Assembly (NCBI RefSeq): GCF_000397205.1
Contig: NC_021237.1
Span: forward strand, 683,001 to 747,000
Direction of reading: 5' to 3'
Length of the DNA: 64,000 bases
Origin: Pseudomonas protegens CHA0
Lineage (GTDB): Bacteria; Pseudomonadota; Gammaproteobacteria; Pseudomonadales; Pseudomonadaceae
The notes beneath the pieces are model-generated. The model did no database searches and was not told the origin of the DNA. It was given only the letters and a program-made list of their open reading frames with translations. Numbering within the stretch: the stretch's first letter is position 1; each line of letters opens with the position of its first letter. Positions 30,366 to 38,823 of this stretch are shown in pieces. The translations under genes were made by a program, and so were the position numbers.

Positions 30366-30998
30366 TTACTCGGTGCTGCCCAGGCCTTGCCAGTGCTTGA
30401 GGCCGATGAAGATGAAGCGCAGTTGCTGGGTGATCTTGGCCTGGGGCGTGAGGTGTTCGGGCAGGGCCTGGGCCGGGGGATCGATGATGTCGGGCAGGGT
30501 GGCGAACACACTTTTGACGATCAGGTCGGCCATGACGCTGAGATCGGCGGCGTCCAGGTGCTGGAGCTTGGGCATCAGGGTCAGGTCGGCGGCGAGGTCC
30601 GAACTGATGTTCTCGCGCAAGGTGGCGATGGCCTGGCGAACCGGCAGCGAGCCGCCGTACTGCTCTCGGGCCAGAAACAGGAACTGCGAGCGCTTGGCTT
30701 CCACCACATCGAGGAAGATGCGTACCGAGGCATCGATGATGCCGCCCATGACGAATTCATTGTGGCGCACCAGGCGGATGGTTTCGCGAAAGGTCTGGCC
30801 GACTTCGCTGACCAGTTCCAGGCCCAGTTGGTCCATGTCGCTGAAGTGCCGGTAGAAACCGGTGGGCACGATACCCGCGGCTTTCGCCACTTCCCGCAGG
30901 CTCAGGCTGCCAAACCCACGGCCACACTCCATCAGGTGCCGGGCGGCATCCATCAGGGCGTTGCGGGTCTGTTGCTTCTGTTCGGCGCGGGGCAGCAT
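30366..30998 (-). CDS. desT: TetR family regulator, DesT-like
   Basis: 210 residues with an N-terminal TetR helix-turn-helix (residues ~8-55: SLSLREVAKAAGIVPTGFYRHF) and a helical ligand domain. Its place next to ureE is the same as DesT in P. aeruginosa, a sensor of the unsaturated to saturated acyl-CoA ratio that represses desaturase genes. The motif GFYRHFSDMDQLGLELV supports the FabR/DesT group. The desCB desaturase genes are not adjacent here, so the assignment rests on similarity and neighbourhood. Confidence 0.75.
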   Translation of the reverse strand: MLPRAEQKQQTRNALMDAARHLMECGRGFGSLSLREVAKAAGIVPTGFYRHFSDMDQLGLELVSEVGQTFRETIRLVRHNEFVMGGIIDASVRIFLDVVEAKRSQFLFLAREQYGGSLPVRQAIATLRENISSDLAADLTLMPKLQHLDAADLSVMADLIVKSVFATLPDIIDPPAQALPEHLTPQAKITQQLRFIFIGLKHWQGLGSTE

Positions 30999-31120
30999 CG
31001 GCGGGGCGTTCTTTGCTCAATGGGAGCGGCGCACTCTAGCAAATCAACTTTGCCGGAGTCGAACTGCTGTCAGAGACAGGAGGGAGAGGCAGGGGGAAAA
31101 ATGCAGCTGCTATAAAAGTC

Positions 31121-31148
31121 AAAGCCCGATCCAGGGATCGGGCTTTTT
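31121..31148. terminator. Bidirectional terminator between desT and the repeat-protein gene
   Basis: AAAGCCCGATCC / GGATCGGGCTTT perfect 12-bp stem with a two-base loop; T-run on the plus strand and CTTTGACTTTT on the minus strand, so it can end the repeat-protein transcript coming from the right. Confidence 0.8.
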
Positions 31149-31166
31149 TCCAGGGCCAGCATGGCC

Positions 31167-31634
31167 TCAGCTCGCAGCTTGATGACGTTCGGCCAGGCGA
31201 TCAGCACCGCCTTCGGCAACGGTCTGACCTTGAGGTGTACGGCTGTAGCCATCTTCCACCAGGCCTTTCTCTTCCAGGCGATCACGGCCGCCTTCAGCTA
31301 CGTTTTGACCTTGAGGGGTGCGGTCGTAGCCATCTTCGGCGACGTTCTGGCCTTGAGGTGTACGGTCGTAGCCATCTTCGGCAACGTTCTGGCCTTGAGG
31401 GGTGCGATCATAGCCGTCTTCGGCAACGCTCTGGCCTTGTGGAGTACGGTCATAACCGTCGGCAGCGACTTTGTTGCGTTCGATCAGGCGATCCGAACCG
31501 CCTTCGGCCAGGGTCTGGGTGAACACGCTGTGGCTGGCCTTGACCTGTGGGGTGGCTTGTTCAGCGGCTGGCAGGGCGAAGGCGTTGGCAGCCAGAACAG
31601 ATAAGGCGAGGCTCAGTAAAAGTTGGCGTTTCAT
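31167..31634 (-). CDS. Secreted protein with 14-residue tandem repeats
   Basis: 155 residues from the ATG at 31634, with AAGGAG nine bases upstream. A clear Sec signal peptide (KRQLLLSLALSVLAANAFALP) is followed by a tandem array of a 14-residue unit of the form VAEDGYDRTPQGQN, four nearly identical copies and one degenerate, flanked and interrupted by the related unit AEGGxDRLxE. The 42-bp DNA units differ at many third codon positions, so the peptide is under selection. Charged, glycine-rich and probably unfolded or calcium/phosphate-binding; no known domain. Similar Pseudomonas proteins have been loosely named phage infection protein, without evidence that I know of. Confidence 0.75.
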   Translation of the reverse strand: MKRQLLLSLALSVLAANAFALPAAEQATPQVKASHSVFTQTLAEGGSDRLIERNKVAADGYDRTPQGQSVAEDGYDRTPQGQNVAEDGYDRTPQGQNVAEDGYDRTPQGQNVAEGGRDRLEEKGLVEDGYSRTPQGQTVAEGGADRLAERHQAAS

Positions 31635-32019
31635 GATGGGTTGCTCCTTGGTAGGGCGATAAATTGGGTACGGAGCTAATGTTACCGCCGCTAAATCGAT
31701 ATAAAAGTTCATAAACACAATGGTAATAATCAACGGAATTGATTGTTTGCCGCGAAGGCTCTAGCTCGGGCGTTAACGCCGATTGCTTTTGCACCAGGGT
31801 GGGTATTTTCGACTCACTGCCGCTTCAGGGAGGGGCGGCTCGAGGTAACACAAAGCTGTCCGAGTGATCAGGAAAGCAGGTTTTTTCAGCGGATCGGGTA
31901 GCCGGATTAAACCTGCGCGGGCTTTGTCAGTCGTAGTTTTCATGGCCGGTGATTTTTCCATCGGCAGTTCATCGATGCGTCGTGGTTGGGCGCTCAGTTG
32001 TCTTCAGGAGCCTCGTGCA
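31635..32019. other. Divergent intergenic region, repeat-protein gene / asmA
   Basis: 385 bp without a supported gene. AT-rich from 31680 to 31745 (likely promoter of the minus-strand gene). An inverted repeat GCAGGTTT/AAACCTGC (31876-31883 and 31919-31926) lies in the leader of asmA. Confidence 0.5.
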
Positions 32020-34095
32020 ATGACGCGCACTCGTAAAATTCTCGCCTGGTCCATCACTGGCCTGATCCTGCTACTGGCGGTGCTGGTACTGGTGATCGCG
32101 TTCTTCGATTGGAACCGGATCAAACCCACGCTCAATGCCAAGGTCTCCGAGGAGTTGCACCGGCCCTTCGCGATCAATGGCGATTTGTCGGTGGTCTGGC
32201 AACGCGAACCTGACGAAGGTGGCTGGCGGGCCTGGGTGCCCTGGCCTCACGTGGTGGCCCAGGACCTGACCCTGGGCAACCCGGACTGGTCCAAGGCGCC
32301 GCAGATGGTCAGCCTCAAGCGGGTTGAGCTGCGCATTTCGCCTCTGGCCCTGCTGGCGCAACGGGTGAGCATTCCGCGCATCGACCTTACCGAGCCCGAC
32401 GCCGCGTTGCAGCGCCTGGCCGACGGGCGCGCCAACTGGACTTTCAAGTTCGACCCCAAGGACCCGAACGCCGAACCGTCCAACTGGACGGTGGACATCG
32501 GTGCCATCGGTTTCGACAAGGGCCACGTGACCCTCGATGACCAGAGCCTGAAGACCCAGCTGGACCTGCAGGTGGAATTGCTCGGCAAGCCGATCCCGTT
32601 CAGCGATATCGTCGGTGAAAGTGAAGCGAAGAAGGTGGCCGAGAAAGGCGCCGAGGCCCAGGCCTATGCCTTCGCCCTCAAGGTCAAGGGCCAGTATCAC
32701 GGGCAGAAGCTCGCCGGCACCGGCAAGATCGGCGGCCTGCTGGCCTTGCAGGATTCCCGCAAGCCGTTTCCGCTGCAGGCCCAGGCGCAGATCGGCGACA
32801 CCAAGGTGGAGCTGCGCGGCAGCTTGACCGACCCGCTGAACCTCGGCGCCCTGGATCTGCGCCTGAAGCTGGCGGGCACCAGCCTGGGCAACCTCTACCC
32901 GCTGACCGGGGTGACCCTGCCGGATTCGCCGCCCTATTCCACCGACGGCCACCTGACCGCCAAGCTGCACGATCCGGCGGGCGCGACCTTCAGTTACCAG
33001 GACTTCAACGGCAAGATCGGCGACAGCGACATCCACGGCAACCTGACCTACGTGGCCAGCCAGCCACGGCCCAAGCTCAGTGGCGCGCTGGTGTCCAACC
33101 AGTTGCTGATGAGCGACCTGGCGCCGCTGATCGGCGCCGACTCCAACGCCAAGCAGAAGGCCCGGGGCGGCGAGAGCAAGCAGCCGGCGGACAAGGTGCT
33201 GCCGGTGGAAGAGTTCCGCACCGAGCGCTGGCGGGACATGGACGCCGATGTGGAATTCACCGGCAAGCGCATCGTCCACAGCGCCGAGCTGCCGTTCACC
33301 GATCTGTACACCCACCTGGTGCTCAACGACGGCCAGCTCAGCCTGGAGCCCCTGCGCTTCGGCGTGGCCGGCGGCAAGCTCGACGCCCAGATCCGCCTCA
33401 ACGGCCACACCACGCCGCTGGAGGGCCGGGCCAGGCTGACGGCGCGCAATTTCAAGCTCAAGCAACTGTTCCCCACCTTCGAACCGATGAAGACCAGCTT
33501 TGGCGAGCTCAATGGCGATGCCGACATCGCCGGTCGCGGCAACTCGGTGGCGGCCCTGCTGGGCAGCGCCAACGGTGACCTGAAGATGCTGATCAACGAT
33601 GGCGCCATCAGCCGCAGCCTGATGGAAATCGCCGGGCTCAACGTCGGCAACTATGTGGTCGGCAAGATGTTTGGCGACAAGGAAGTGAAGATCAATTGCG
33701 CGGCGGCCGACTTCGGCATCAAGAGCGGCCTGGCGACTTCCCGGCTGTTCGTCTTCGACACCGAGAACGCCATCATCTACATCGATGGCACCGCCAATAT
33801 GGCCAGCGAGCAACTGGACCTGACCATCACTCCGGAATCCAAGGGCCTGCGCCTGTTCTCCCTGCGCTCGCCGCTTTATGTACAGGGCAAGTTCATCCAG
33901 CCCAGTGCCGGGGTCAAGGCCGTGCCCCTGGTACTGCGCGGTGCCGGCATGGTGGCCCTGGGGGTGATCGCCGGGCCGGCGGCGGGGCTGCTGGCGCTGG
34001 TGGCGCCCAGCGGCGATGAGCCCAACCAGTGCGCGCCGCTGTTGCAGCAGATGCGCTCGGGCAAGGCACCGGTGACGGTGAAACCGACTCATTAA
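32020..34095 (+). CDS. AsmA family protein
   Basis: 691 residues from the ATG at 32020, with AGGAG at ten bases; the upstream in-frame ATG at 31864 is unsupported. One N-terminal membrane helix (ILAWSITGLILLLAVLVLVIAFFDW) is followed by a long beta-rich periplasmic domain with AsmA blocks (INGDLSVVW, ILTARN-like ARLTARNFKLKQLFP, FGELNGDADIAGRGNSVAALLGSANGDLKMLINDGAIS). AsmA-like proteins bridge the inner and outer membrane and are implicated in phospholipid transport. A hydrophobic segment near the C-terminus (GMVALGVIAGPAAGLLALV) resembles other AsmA proteins. Confidence 0.88.
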   Translation: MTRTRKILAWSITGLILLLAVLVLVIAFFDWNRIKPTLNAKVSEELHRPFAINGDLSVVWQREPDEGGWRAWVPWPHVVAQDLTLGNPDWSKAPQMVSLKRVELRISPLALLAQRVSIPRIDLTEPDAALQRLADGRANWTFKFDPKDPNAEPSNWTVDIGAIGFDKGHVTLDDQSLKTQLDLQVELLGKPIPFSDIVGESEAKKVAEKGAEAQAYAFALKVKGQYHGQKLAGTGKIGGLLALQDSRKPFPLQAQAQIGDTKVELRGSLTDPLNLGALDLRLKLAGTSLGNLYPLTGVTLPDSPPYSTDGHLTAKLHDPAGATFSYQDFNGKIGDSDIHGNLTYVASQPRPKLSGALVSNQLLMSDLAPLIGADSNAKQKARGGESKQPADKVLPVEEFRTERWRDMDADVEFTGKRIVHSAELPFTDLYTHLVLNDGQLSLEPLRFGVAGGKLDAQIRLNGHTTPLEGRARLTARNFKLKQLFPTFEPMKTSFGELNGDADIAGRGNSVAALLGSANGDLKMLINDGAISRSLMEIAGLNVGNYVVGKMFGDKEVKINCAAADFGIKSGLATSRLFVFDTENAIIYIDGTANMASEQLDLTITPESKGLRLFSLRSPLYVQGKFIQPSAGVKAVPLVLRGAGMVALGVIAGPAAGLLALVAPSGDEPNQCAPLLQQMRSGKAPVTVKPTH

Positions 34096-34119
34096 GGGCC
34101 TGGGCGCGCGGCCAGAAAA

Positions 34120-34148
34120 AAGCCCGCCGCTGCAGGCAGGGCGGGCTT
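34120..34148. terminator. Terminator between asmA and the bacterioferritin-like gene
   Basis: AAGCCCGCC / GGCGGGCTT stem with an 11-base loop; the run of six A on the plus strand gives a U-tract for the minus-strand transcript of the ferritin gene. Confidence 0.75.
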
Positions 34149-34161
34149 GGGGGAGAGGGCG

Positions 34162-34692
34162 TTACAGGTCGTTGAGGATGTCTGCCATGTCGTCGGCGTG
34201 TTCTTCTTCCTGGGCCAGGATCTCTTCGAACAGGCGGCGGGTGGTGGGGTCCTTGTCACCGATGTACTGGATGATCTCGCGGTAGCTGTCGACCGCGATG
34301 CGCTCCGCCACCAGGTCCTCGTAGACCATTTCCTTCAAGGTGTTGCCGGCCACGTACTGGGCATGGGAGTGCTTGGACAGCAGGTCGGGGTTGAACTCCG
34401 GTTCGCCACCGAGCTGGACGATGCGCTCGGCCAGTTTGTCGGCGTGCTCGGCTTCCTGGGTGGCGTGCTCGAGGAACTCGCTGGCGGCGACGCTGGCCTT
34501 GATCCCGTTGGCCATGAAGTAGTGGCGCTTGTAGCGCAACACACAGACCAGCTCGGTGGCCAGCGACTCGTTGAGCAGGCGCAGTATCTCCTCGCGATCG
34601 GCGTTGTAGCCCTCGGTCACGGCTCCGTTTTCCACGTGTTGGCGGGCCCGTTCGCGCAGGGTGTTCACATCAGACAAATGCATGTCGCTCAT
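34162..34692 (-). CDS. Bacterioferritin-like protein (ferritin-like diiron family)
   Basis: 176 residues from the ATG at 34692, with AGGAG six bases upstream. The four-helix bundle carries the expected diiron ligands: Glu in LNESLATELVCVLRYKRHYF, the ExxH pair in HATQEAEHADKLAERI, Glu in VAERIAVDSYREI, and ExxH in AQEEEHADDMADIL. Length and neighbourhood match a P. aeruginosa gene annotated as probable bacterioferritin between ureC and ureE. It probably stores or detoxifies iron; the haem-ligand methionine was not identified. Confidence 0.85.
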   Translation of the reverse strand: MSDMHLSDVNTLRERARQHVENGAVTEGYNADREEILRLLNESLATELVCVLRYKRHYFMANGIKASVAASEFLEHATQEAEHADKLAERIVQLGGEPEFNPDLLSKHSHAQYVAGNTLKEMVYEDLVAERIAVDSYREIIQYIGDKDPTTRRLFEEILAQEEEHADDMADILNDL

Positions 34693-34802
34693 CTCGATCT
34701 CCTGGAGGCTAATCCGATTTACGCCAGGCTCTGTTGGCCTGATCGCTACCTTGGTTGTGAGTCGCGGCGGCGGCAAAAAGTTTTATCGGATGTGCCCGGC
34801 GG

Positions 34803-35714
34803 TCAACTGCGTGCCAGTGGCGGGTGCCCGGCCAGCAATGATTCCTGCTGTAGCCATTGAAGGAAGGCGCGCACCGGCGGATGGCGCTCGCGGCCGGGCA
34901 CGCACAGGGCGCTGTAGCCGGCGCCGTCCACCTGGACTTCGGGTCGGTAGGGCTGCAGCAGGCCGCTGGCCACGCTCTGGGACACCAGTATGTCGCTGGC
35001 CAGGACCAGGCCCTGGCCGGCAATGGCCGCTTGCAGGGCGTACTGTTCCTCGTCGTAGGAGCGGATCAGCGGCGCGTCATCGAACCAGCTTTCCCCGGCC
35101 TGGGCGCACCAGGCCTGCCAACCGTCGGCATACAGCCGGGAGTTGCGCCAGTGCACGCTGATCAGGGTCGGCGCCTGCTGGCGGGCCAGGGCCACCTGCT
35201 GGGGCGAGCCGTAGACTGCGAAACGTTCGTCGAACAGGCACAGGCCGTGCAGGTCCAGGTAGCCCTCCTGGCTGTAGCGGATCGCCACGTCGATGCTGGC
35301 GTCCTGTTGCAGGTCCACCACCTCGCACTGGGTATCCAGGCGCAGGCTGATGCCGGGGTGCCGGGCATAGAAGCGCCCCAGCCGCGGTACCAGCCACAGG
35401 GCGGCAAAGGCCGCGGTGGTGGAAACGGTCAGTTGGGCATTGCTGGGTGTGGGCCGCAGCGTATCGACACTCTGGGTCACTTCCAAAAGAGCACCGTGCA
35501 AGCTGTGAAACAAGCGCTGGCCGGGCTCGGTCAGGCGCACCTGGCGCGGCAGTCGTTCGAACAGCGCCACCCCCAGCCAGTGCTCCAGGCTGCGGATCTG
35601 GTGCGACACCGCGGTGGGCGTCACCGACAGGTCCTCGGCGGCGGCCTTGAAACTCAGCAGGCGCGCGGCGGACTCGAAAGTGCGCAGGGCGGTGAGGGGC
35701 AGGTGGGCGAACAT
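34803..35714 (-). CDS. LysR-type transcriptional regulator (GcvA-like)
   Basis: 303 residues using the ATG at 35714 (GGAG eight bases upstream); another in-frame ATG at 35726 has no site. N-terminal winged helix (LRTFESAARLLSFKAAAEDLSVTPTAVSHQIRSLE over residues 10-44) and a LysR ligand domain. It is divergent from an azoreductase-type gene at 35852 followed by a small multidrug resistance gene, and probably controls them. Confidence 0.87.
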   Translation of the reverse strand: MFAHLPLTALRTFESAARLLSFKAAAEDLSVTPTAVSHQIRSLEHWLGVALFERLPRQVRLTEPGQRLFHSLHGALLEVTQSVDTLRPTPSNAQLTVSTTAAFAALWLVPRLGRFYARHPGISLRLDTQCEVVDLQQDASIDVAIRYSQEGYLDLHGLCLFDERFAVYGSPQQVALARQQAPTLISVHWRNSRLYADGWQAWCAQAGESWFDDAPLIRSYDEEQYALQAAIAGQGLVLASDILVSQSVASGLLQPYRPEVQVDGAGYSALCVPGRERHPPVRAFLQWLQQESLLAGHPPLARS

Positions 35715-35851
35715 TGAGTGCTCCATGGCTGAGATAAATTCATCTGGAAGAAATTCTGTTCATTTGTTGCAGTGCGGCTGTGCTCTTAGCTTTAGCGCGG
35801 ACCGGCCTTGGTTTCAAGGCCGCCATCAGCAACCCCTCTGAGGCAGATGAG

Positions 35852-36490
35852 ATGAGTACAGTTCTTGCGATCCACGGTAGCCCACGGGGCGAGCGTTCCC
35901 ACAGCCGGCGCCTGGCCGACGCCTTCCTCCAGGCCTGGCAAGCGGCCAATCCCCAGGGGCGGTTGACCCGGCGCGAGGTTGGCCGGGGTGCCTTGCCCCA
36001 CGTCAGCGAAGCCTTTATCGCCGCCGCGTTTTATCCACAGCCCGAGGCGCGGCCTCTGTCGATGCAGGCCGACCTGGCCCTGAGCGACGAACTGGTGGCG
36101 GAGTTGCTTGGCCATCAGCGCCTGGTGATCTCGGCGCCAATGCACAACTTCAGCGTGCCCAGCGGGATCAAGGCCTGGGTCGATCACATCGTGCGCCTGG
36201 GGCTGACCTTCAACACCCATCAGGACAACGGCGTGGCCCAGTACCAGCCCCTGGTGCAGGGCAAGAAGGTGTTGATCGTTACCAGCCGCGGCGGGGGCGG
36301 CTTTGGCCCGGGGGGCGAGCATGAAGCGATGAACCACGCGGACCGCTGGTTGCGCACGGCCCTGGGTTTTATCGGGATCGAAGACGTCACCGTGGTTGCG
36401 GCGGAAGGCGAGGAGTCGGCGCCCGAGCGATTCGCGCAGTCCTGTGGCGAAGCCCAGCAGCGCCTGCTGGCCCTGGCGCAGAGTTTCTGA
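35852..36490 (+). CDS. FMN-dependent NADH-azoreductase / quinone reductase (AzoR family)
   Basis: 212 residues from the ATG at 35852. The flavodoxin-like fold starts with [22 protein letters not shown] (phosphate loop), then [24 protein letters not shown], the AzoR flavin motif P.xNF, and [12 protein letters not shown]. AzoR enzymes reduce azo dyes and quinones by two electrons and need FMN. It lies divergently from the LysR gene and 12 bases before the SMR gene, which suggests a small detoxification operon. Confidence 0.87.
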   Translation: MSTVLAIHGSPRGERSHSRRLADAFLQAWQAANPQGRLTRREVGRGALPHVSEAFIAAAFYPQPEARPLSMQADLALSDELVAELLGHQRLVISAPMHNFSVPSGIKAWVDHIVRLGLTFNTHQDNGVAQYQPLVQGKKVLIVTSRGGGGFGPGGEHEAMNHADRWLRTALGFIGIEDVTVVAAEGEESAPERFAQSCGEAQQRLLALAQSF

Positions 36491-36502
36491 GGGGGCGGCG
36501 CC

Positions 36503-36808
36503 ATGGCCTGGATGTTCCTGCTGCTGGCGGCGGCCTTCGAGGTCACGTTCGCCATGGGCATGAAGTACGCCGAGGGCTTTACCCGGCCCTGGCCGTCGCT
36601 GCTGACGGTGGTCGCGGCGGTGGGCGGGATCTATTTCCTGACCCTGGCCATGCGCGAGTTGCCGGTGAGCGTGGCCTACCCGATCTGGACCGCCATCGGT
36701 TCCCTGGGCACGGTGCTGCTGGGCTGCCTGCTGCTGGGAGAAAGCCTGACGGCGGTCAAGCTGGTGTCGGTGGGGCTGATCGTGGCGGGGGTGGCCGGGC
36801 TGAAGTAG
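36503..36808 (+). CDS. Small multidrug resistance (SMR) family protein
   Basis: 101 residues and four membrane helices (MAWMFLLLAAAFEVTFAMG, SLLTVVAAVGGIYFLTLA, VAYPIWTAIGSLGTVLLGCLLL, LVSVGLIVAGVAGLK). The essential Glu13 in helix 1 is present. The AYPIWTAIGSLGT block lies between the drug-exporting QacE/EmrE group and the guanidinium-exporting SugE/Gdx group, so the substrate is undecided. It follows the azoreductase by 12 bases, consistent with export of a toxic cationic or quinone-related compound. Confidence 0.85.
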   Translation: MAWMFLLLAAAFEVTFAMGMKYAEGFTRPWPSLLTVVAAVGGIYFLTLAMRELPVSVAYPIWTAIGSLGTVLLGCLLLGESLTAVKLVSVGLIVAGVAGLK

Positions 36809-36928
36809 CTGCCGGGAGAAACGGGCTGTCACCGGTTTGTCGCCAAAGCGTCATGGGGGCTGACGACGGCCCCGGTTATGGTCTAGCTTTCAGCCAGCCC
36901 CGCTGCCTTCGCACAAGGATGTCGCCGC

Positions 36929-37819
36929 ATGTCCCAAGAGCTTGCCACCCGTTACCCCCTGGTCCTGGTGCCCGGCATGCTCGGCTTTGTCCGCCTGCTG
37001 CTGTACCCCTACTGGTACGGGATCATTCCGGCCTTGCGCCGGGGCGGGGCGCAGGTGATCGCGGTGCAGGTCTCGCCGCTCAATTCCAGCGAGGTGCGCG
37101 GTGAGCAGTTGCTGGCGCAGATCCAGCGGATCATGGCCGAGACCGGCGCCGCTCGAGTCAACCTGATCGGCCACAGCCAGGGCGCGCTCACCGCGCGCTA
37201 CGCCGCCGCCAGGCGGCCGGACTGGGTGGCCTCGGTAACGTCGGTGGCGGGGCCCAACCATGGCTCCGAGCTGGCGGATTATCTGCAGCGGCATTCACCC
37301 GCCCATAGCCTGCGGGGGCGAGTGCTGAGCCTGCTGCTGAGGGGGATTTCAAGCCTGATGCGGTTGCTGGAAACCGGCTATCGCGGACCGAAGCAGCCGG
37401 TGGATATCCATGCTTCGCACCAGTCCCTGACCACCGAGGGCGTGGCCCTGTTCAACCGCCAGTACCCCCAGGGGTTGCCGCAGGAATGGGGCGGGCAAGG
37501 GCCGGCGCAGGTCGACGGTGTGCACTACTACTCCTGGTCCGGCATTTTGCAGCCGGGCAAGACCAACCGCGGGCGTAACCTGTTCGACGGCACCAACCGC
37601 AGTTGCCGGCTGTTCGCCCGCACCTTCGTCCGTGAAGCCGGCCAGTGCGACGGTATGGTGGGGCGCTACAGCTCGCACCTGGGGCAGGTCATTGGCGATG
37701 ATTACCCGCTGGACCATTTCGATATCGTCAATCAGTCCCTGGGGCTGGTGGGCAAGGGCGCGGAGCCGATCCGCCTGTTCGTCGAACATGCCCGGCGCCT
37801 CAAGGCCGCCGGCCTCTGA
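36929..37819 (+). CDS. Triacylglycerol lipase, family I type
   Basis: 296 residues. The alpha/beta-hydrolase opening YPLVLVPGMLGF (oxyanion region), the nucleophile elbow GHSQGALTAR with Ser83, the aspartate of DGMVGRYSSHLGQVIGDDYPLDHFD, and its His are visible; a pair of cysteines (NRSCRLF and EAGQCDGMV) could form the disulfide of subfamily I lipases. Notably, no Sec signal peptide is present, unlike classical foldase-dependent secreted lipases. AAGGA precedes the start. It could act inside the cell or leave by another route. Confidence 0.85.
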   Translation: MSQELATRYPLVLVPGMLGFVRLLLYPYWYGIIPALRRGGAQVIAVQVSPLNSSEVRGEQLLAQIQRIMAETGAARVNLIGHSQGALTARYAAARRPDWVASVTSVAGPNHGSELADYLQRHSPAHSLRGRVLSLLLRGISSLMRLLETGYRGPKQPVDIHASHQSLTTEGVALFNRQYPQGLPQEWGGQGPAQVDGVHYYSWSGILQPGKTNRGRNLFDGTNRSCRLFARTFVREAGQCDGMVGRYSSHLGQVIGDDYPLDHFDIVNQSLGLVGKGAEPIRLFVEHARRLKAAGL

Positions 37820-37821
37820 TC

Positions 37822-38727
37822 TCAGCGTTGCCCGGCAGAAGCCGGCTTGCCGGCGAGCGGTCCCAGCACGGTGGTCCAGCGTTCCGAGAGAATCACCCCG
37901 CCCAAGGTCAGCAAGCCACCCACCAAATGGAACCAGGCCAACTGCTCATGCAGCACCACTGCTGCAATCAGCGCCGTGATCAATGGCAGCAGATTGAAAA
38001 ACAGCGTGGTCCGGCTTGGCCCCAGGCGCACCACCGCCTGCATCCAGGCCAAGGGCGCGAGCATCGAAGCCAGCAGGCAGGCATAGAGCACCAGCGGAAT
38101 GTTCTGCAGAGTCGGGCCTACCTTCGGCGAAGCCAGGAACAACGGTAGCAGCACCACGACCGCCACCAGCACCTGCAGATACAACAGCACCAGCGGCGGC
38201 AGGCGCAGCTGCCATTTCTTCAGCAGGGTGCTGTAGATGGCGTAGGCCAGGGTGGCCACCAGCATCATCGCGTCCCCCAGGTTGACCCCGTGTTGCAGCA
38301 GCGCGGCCAGGCTGCCGGAGGACACCACCACGAGCACCCCGGCTAAGGACAGCACGGCGCCCACCAGGGCTCCGGCAGTCAGGCGCTGGCCCAGGGCCGC
38401 GATGGCCATGGCCAGGGACATCAGCGGCATCAGCGAAAGGATGATGCCCATGTTGGTGGCCGAGGTCAGGCTGGCGGCGAAGTAGGCCAGGCTCTGGTAC
38501 ACCGCCATGCCCAGCACGCCGAGAATGGCGATGCGCCAGAGGTTGGGGCGGACCTCCGGCCAGTGCTTGATCACCGGCTTGAGCATGAAGGGGGTGAACA
38601 GCAGGCCCGCCAGCAACCAGCGATAGAAGCCGATCTCCGCGGGAAAGATCGCGCCCACGGCGAGTTTGTTGATCACGGTATTGCCGGCCCAGATAAAGAT
38701 GGCCAGCAGTGGATAAGCGTATTGCAT
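37822..38727 (-). CDS. EamA family (DMT superfamily) transporter
   Basis: 301 residues with ten predicted membrane helices in two EamA repeats; the opening YPLLAIFIWAGNTVINKLAV is typical. The gene is convergent with the lipase, separated by two bases. Its last residues (PLAGKPASAGQR) are encoded by a REP-like arm (GCCGGCTTGCCGGCGAG near 37843-37859), so the tail was probably acquired by readthrough into a REP element. It probably exports an amino acid or metabolite; the substrate is unknown. It is divergent from an AraC regulator. Confidence 0.88.
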   Translation of the reverse strand: MQYAYPLLAIFIWAGNTVINKLAVGAIFPAEIGFYRWLLAGLLFTPFMLKPVIKHWPEVRPNLWRIAILGVLGMAVYQSLAYFAASLTSATNMGIILSLMPLMSLAMAIAALGQRLTAGALVGAVLSLAGVLVVVSSGSLAALLQHGVNLGDAMMLVATLAYAIYSTLLKKWQLRLPPLVLLYLQVLVAVVVLLPLFLASPKVGPTLQNIPLVLYACLLASMLAPLAWMQAVVRLGPSRTTLFFNLLPLITALIAAVVLHEQLAWFHLVGGLLTLGGVILSERWTTVLGPLAGKPASAGQR

Positions 38728-38765
38728 GGAGACAACCAGACAGTTGATGAAGGCTGATTATCCTC

Positions 38766-38822
38766 TTGTCCGGATCAATGCCTATACTGCGAACCGGACA
38801 ACCCGCCCCGACATCCGGACAG
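38766..38822. promoter_or_regulatory. Inverted and direct CCGGA repeats in the EamA/AraC divergent region
   Basis: TTGTCCGG (38766-38773) and CCGGACAA (38794-38801) form a perfect inverted repeat with 20 bases between, enclosing TATACT; a third copy ATCCGGACAG lies at 38813-38822 directly before the AraC start codon. A likely operator for the divergent regulator. Confidence 0.5.
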
Positions 38823-38823
38823 C

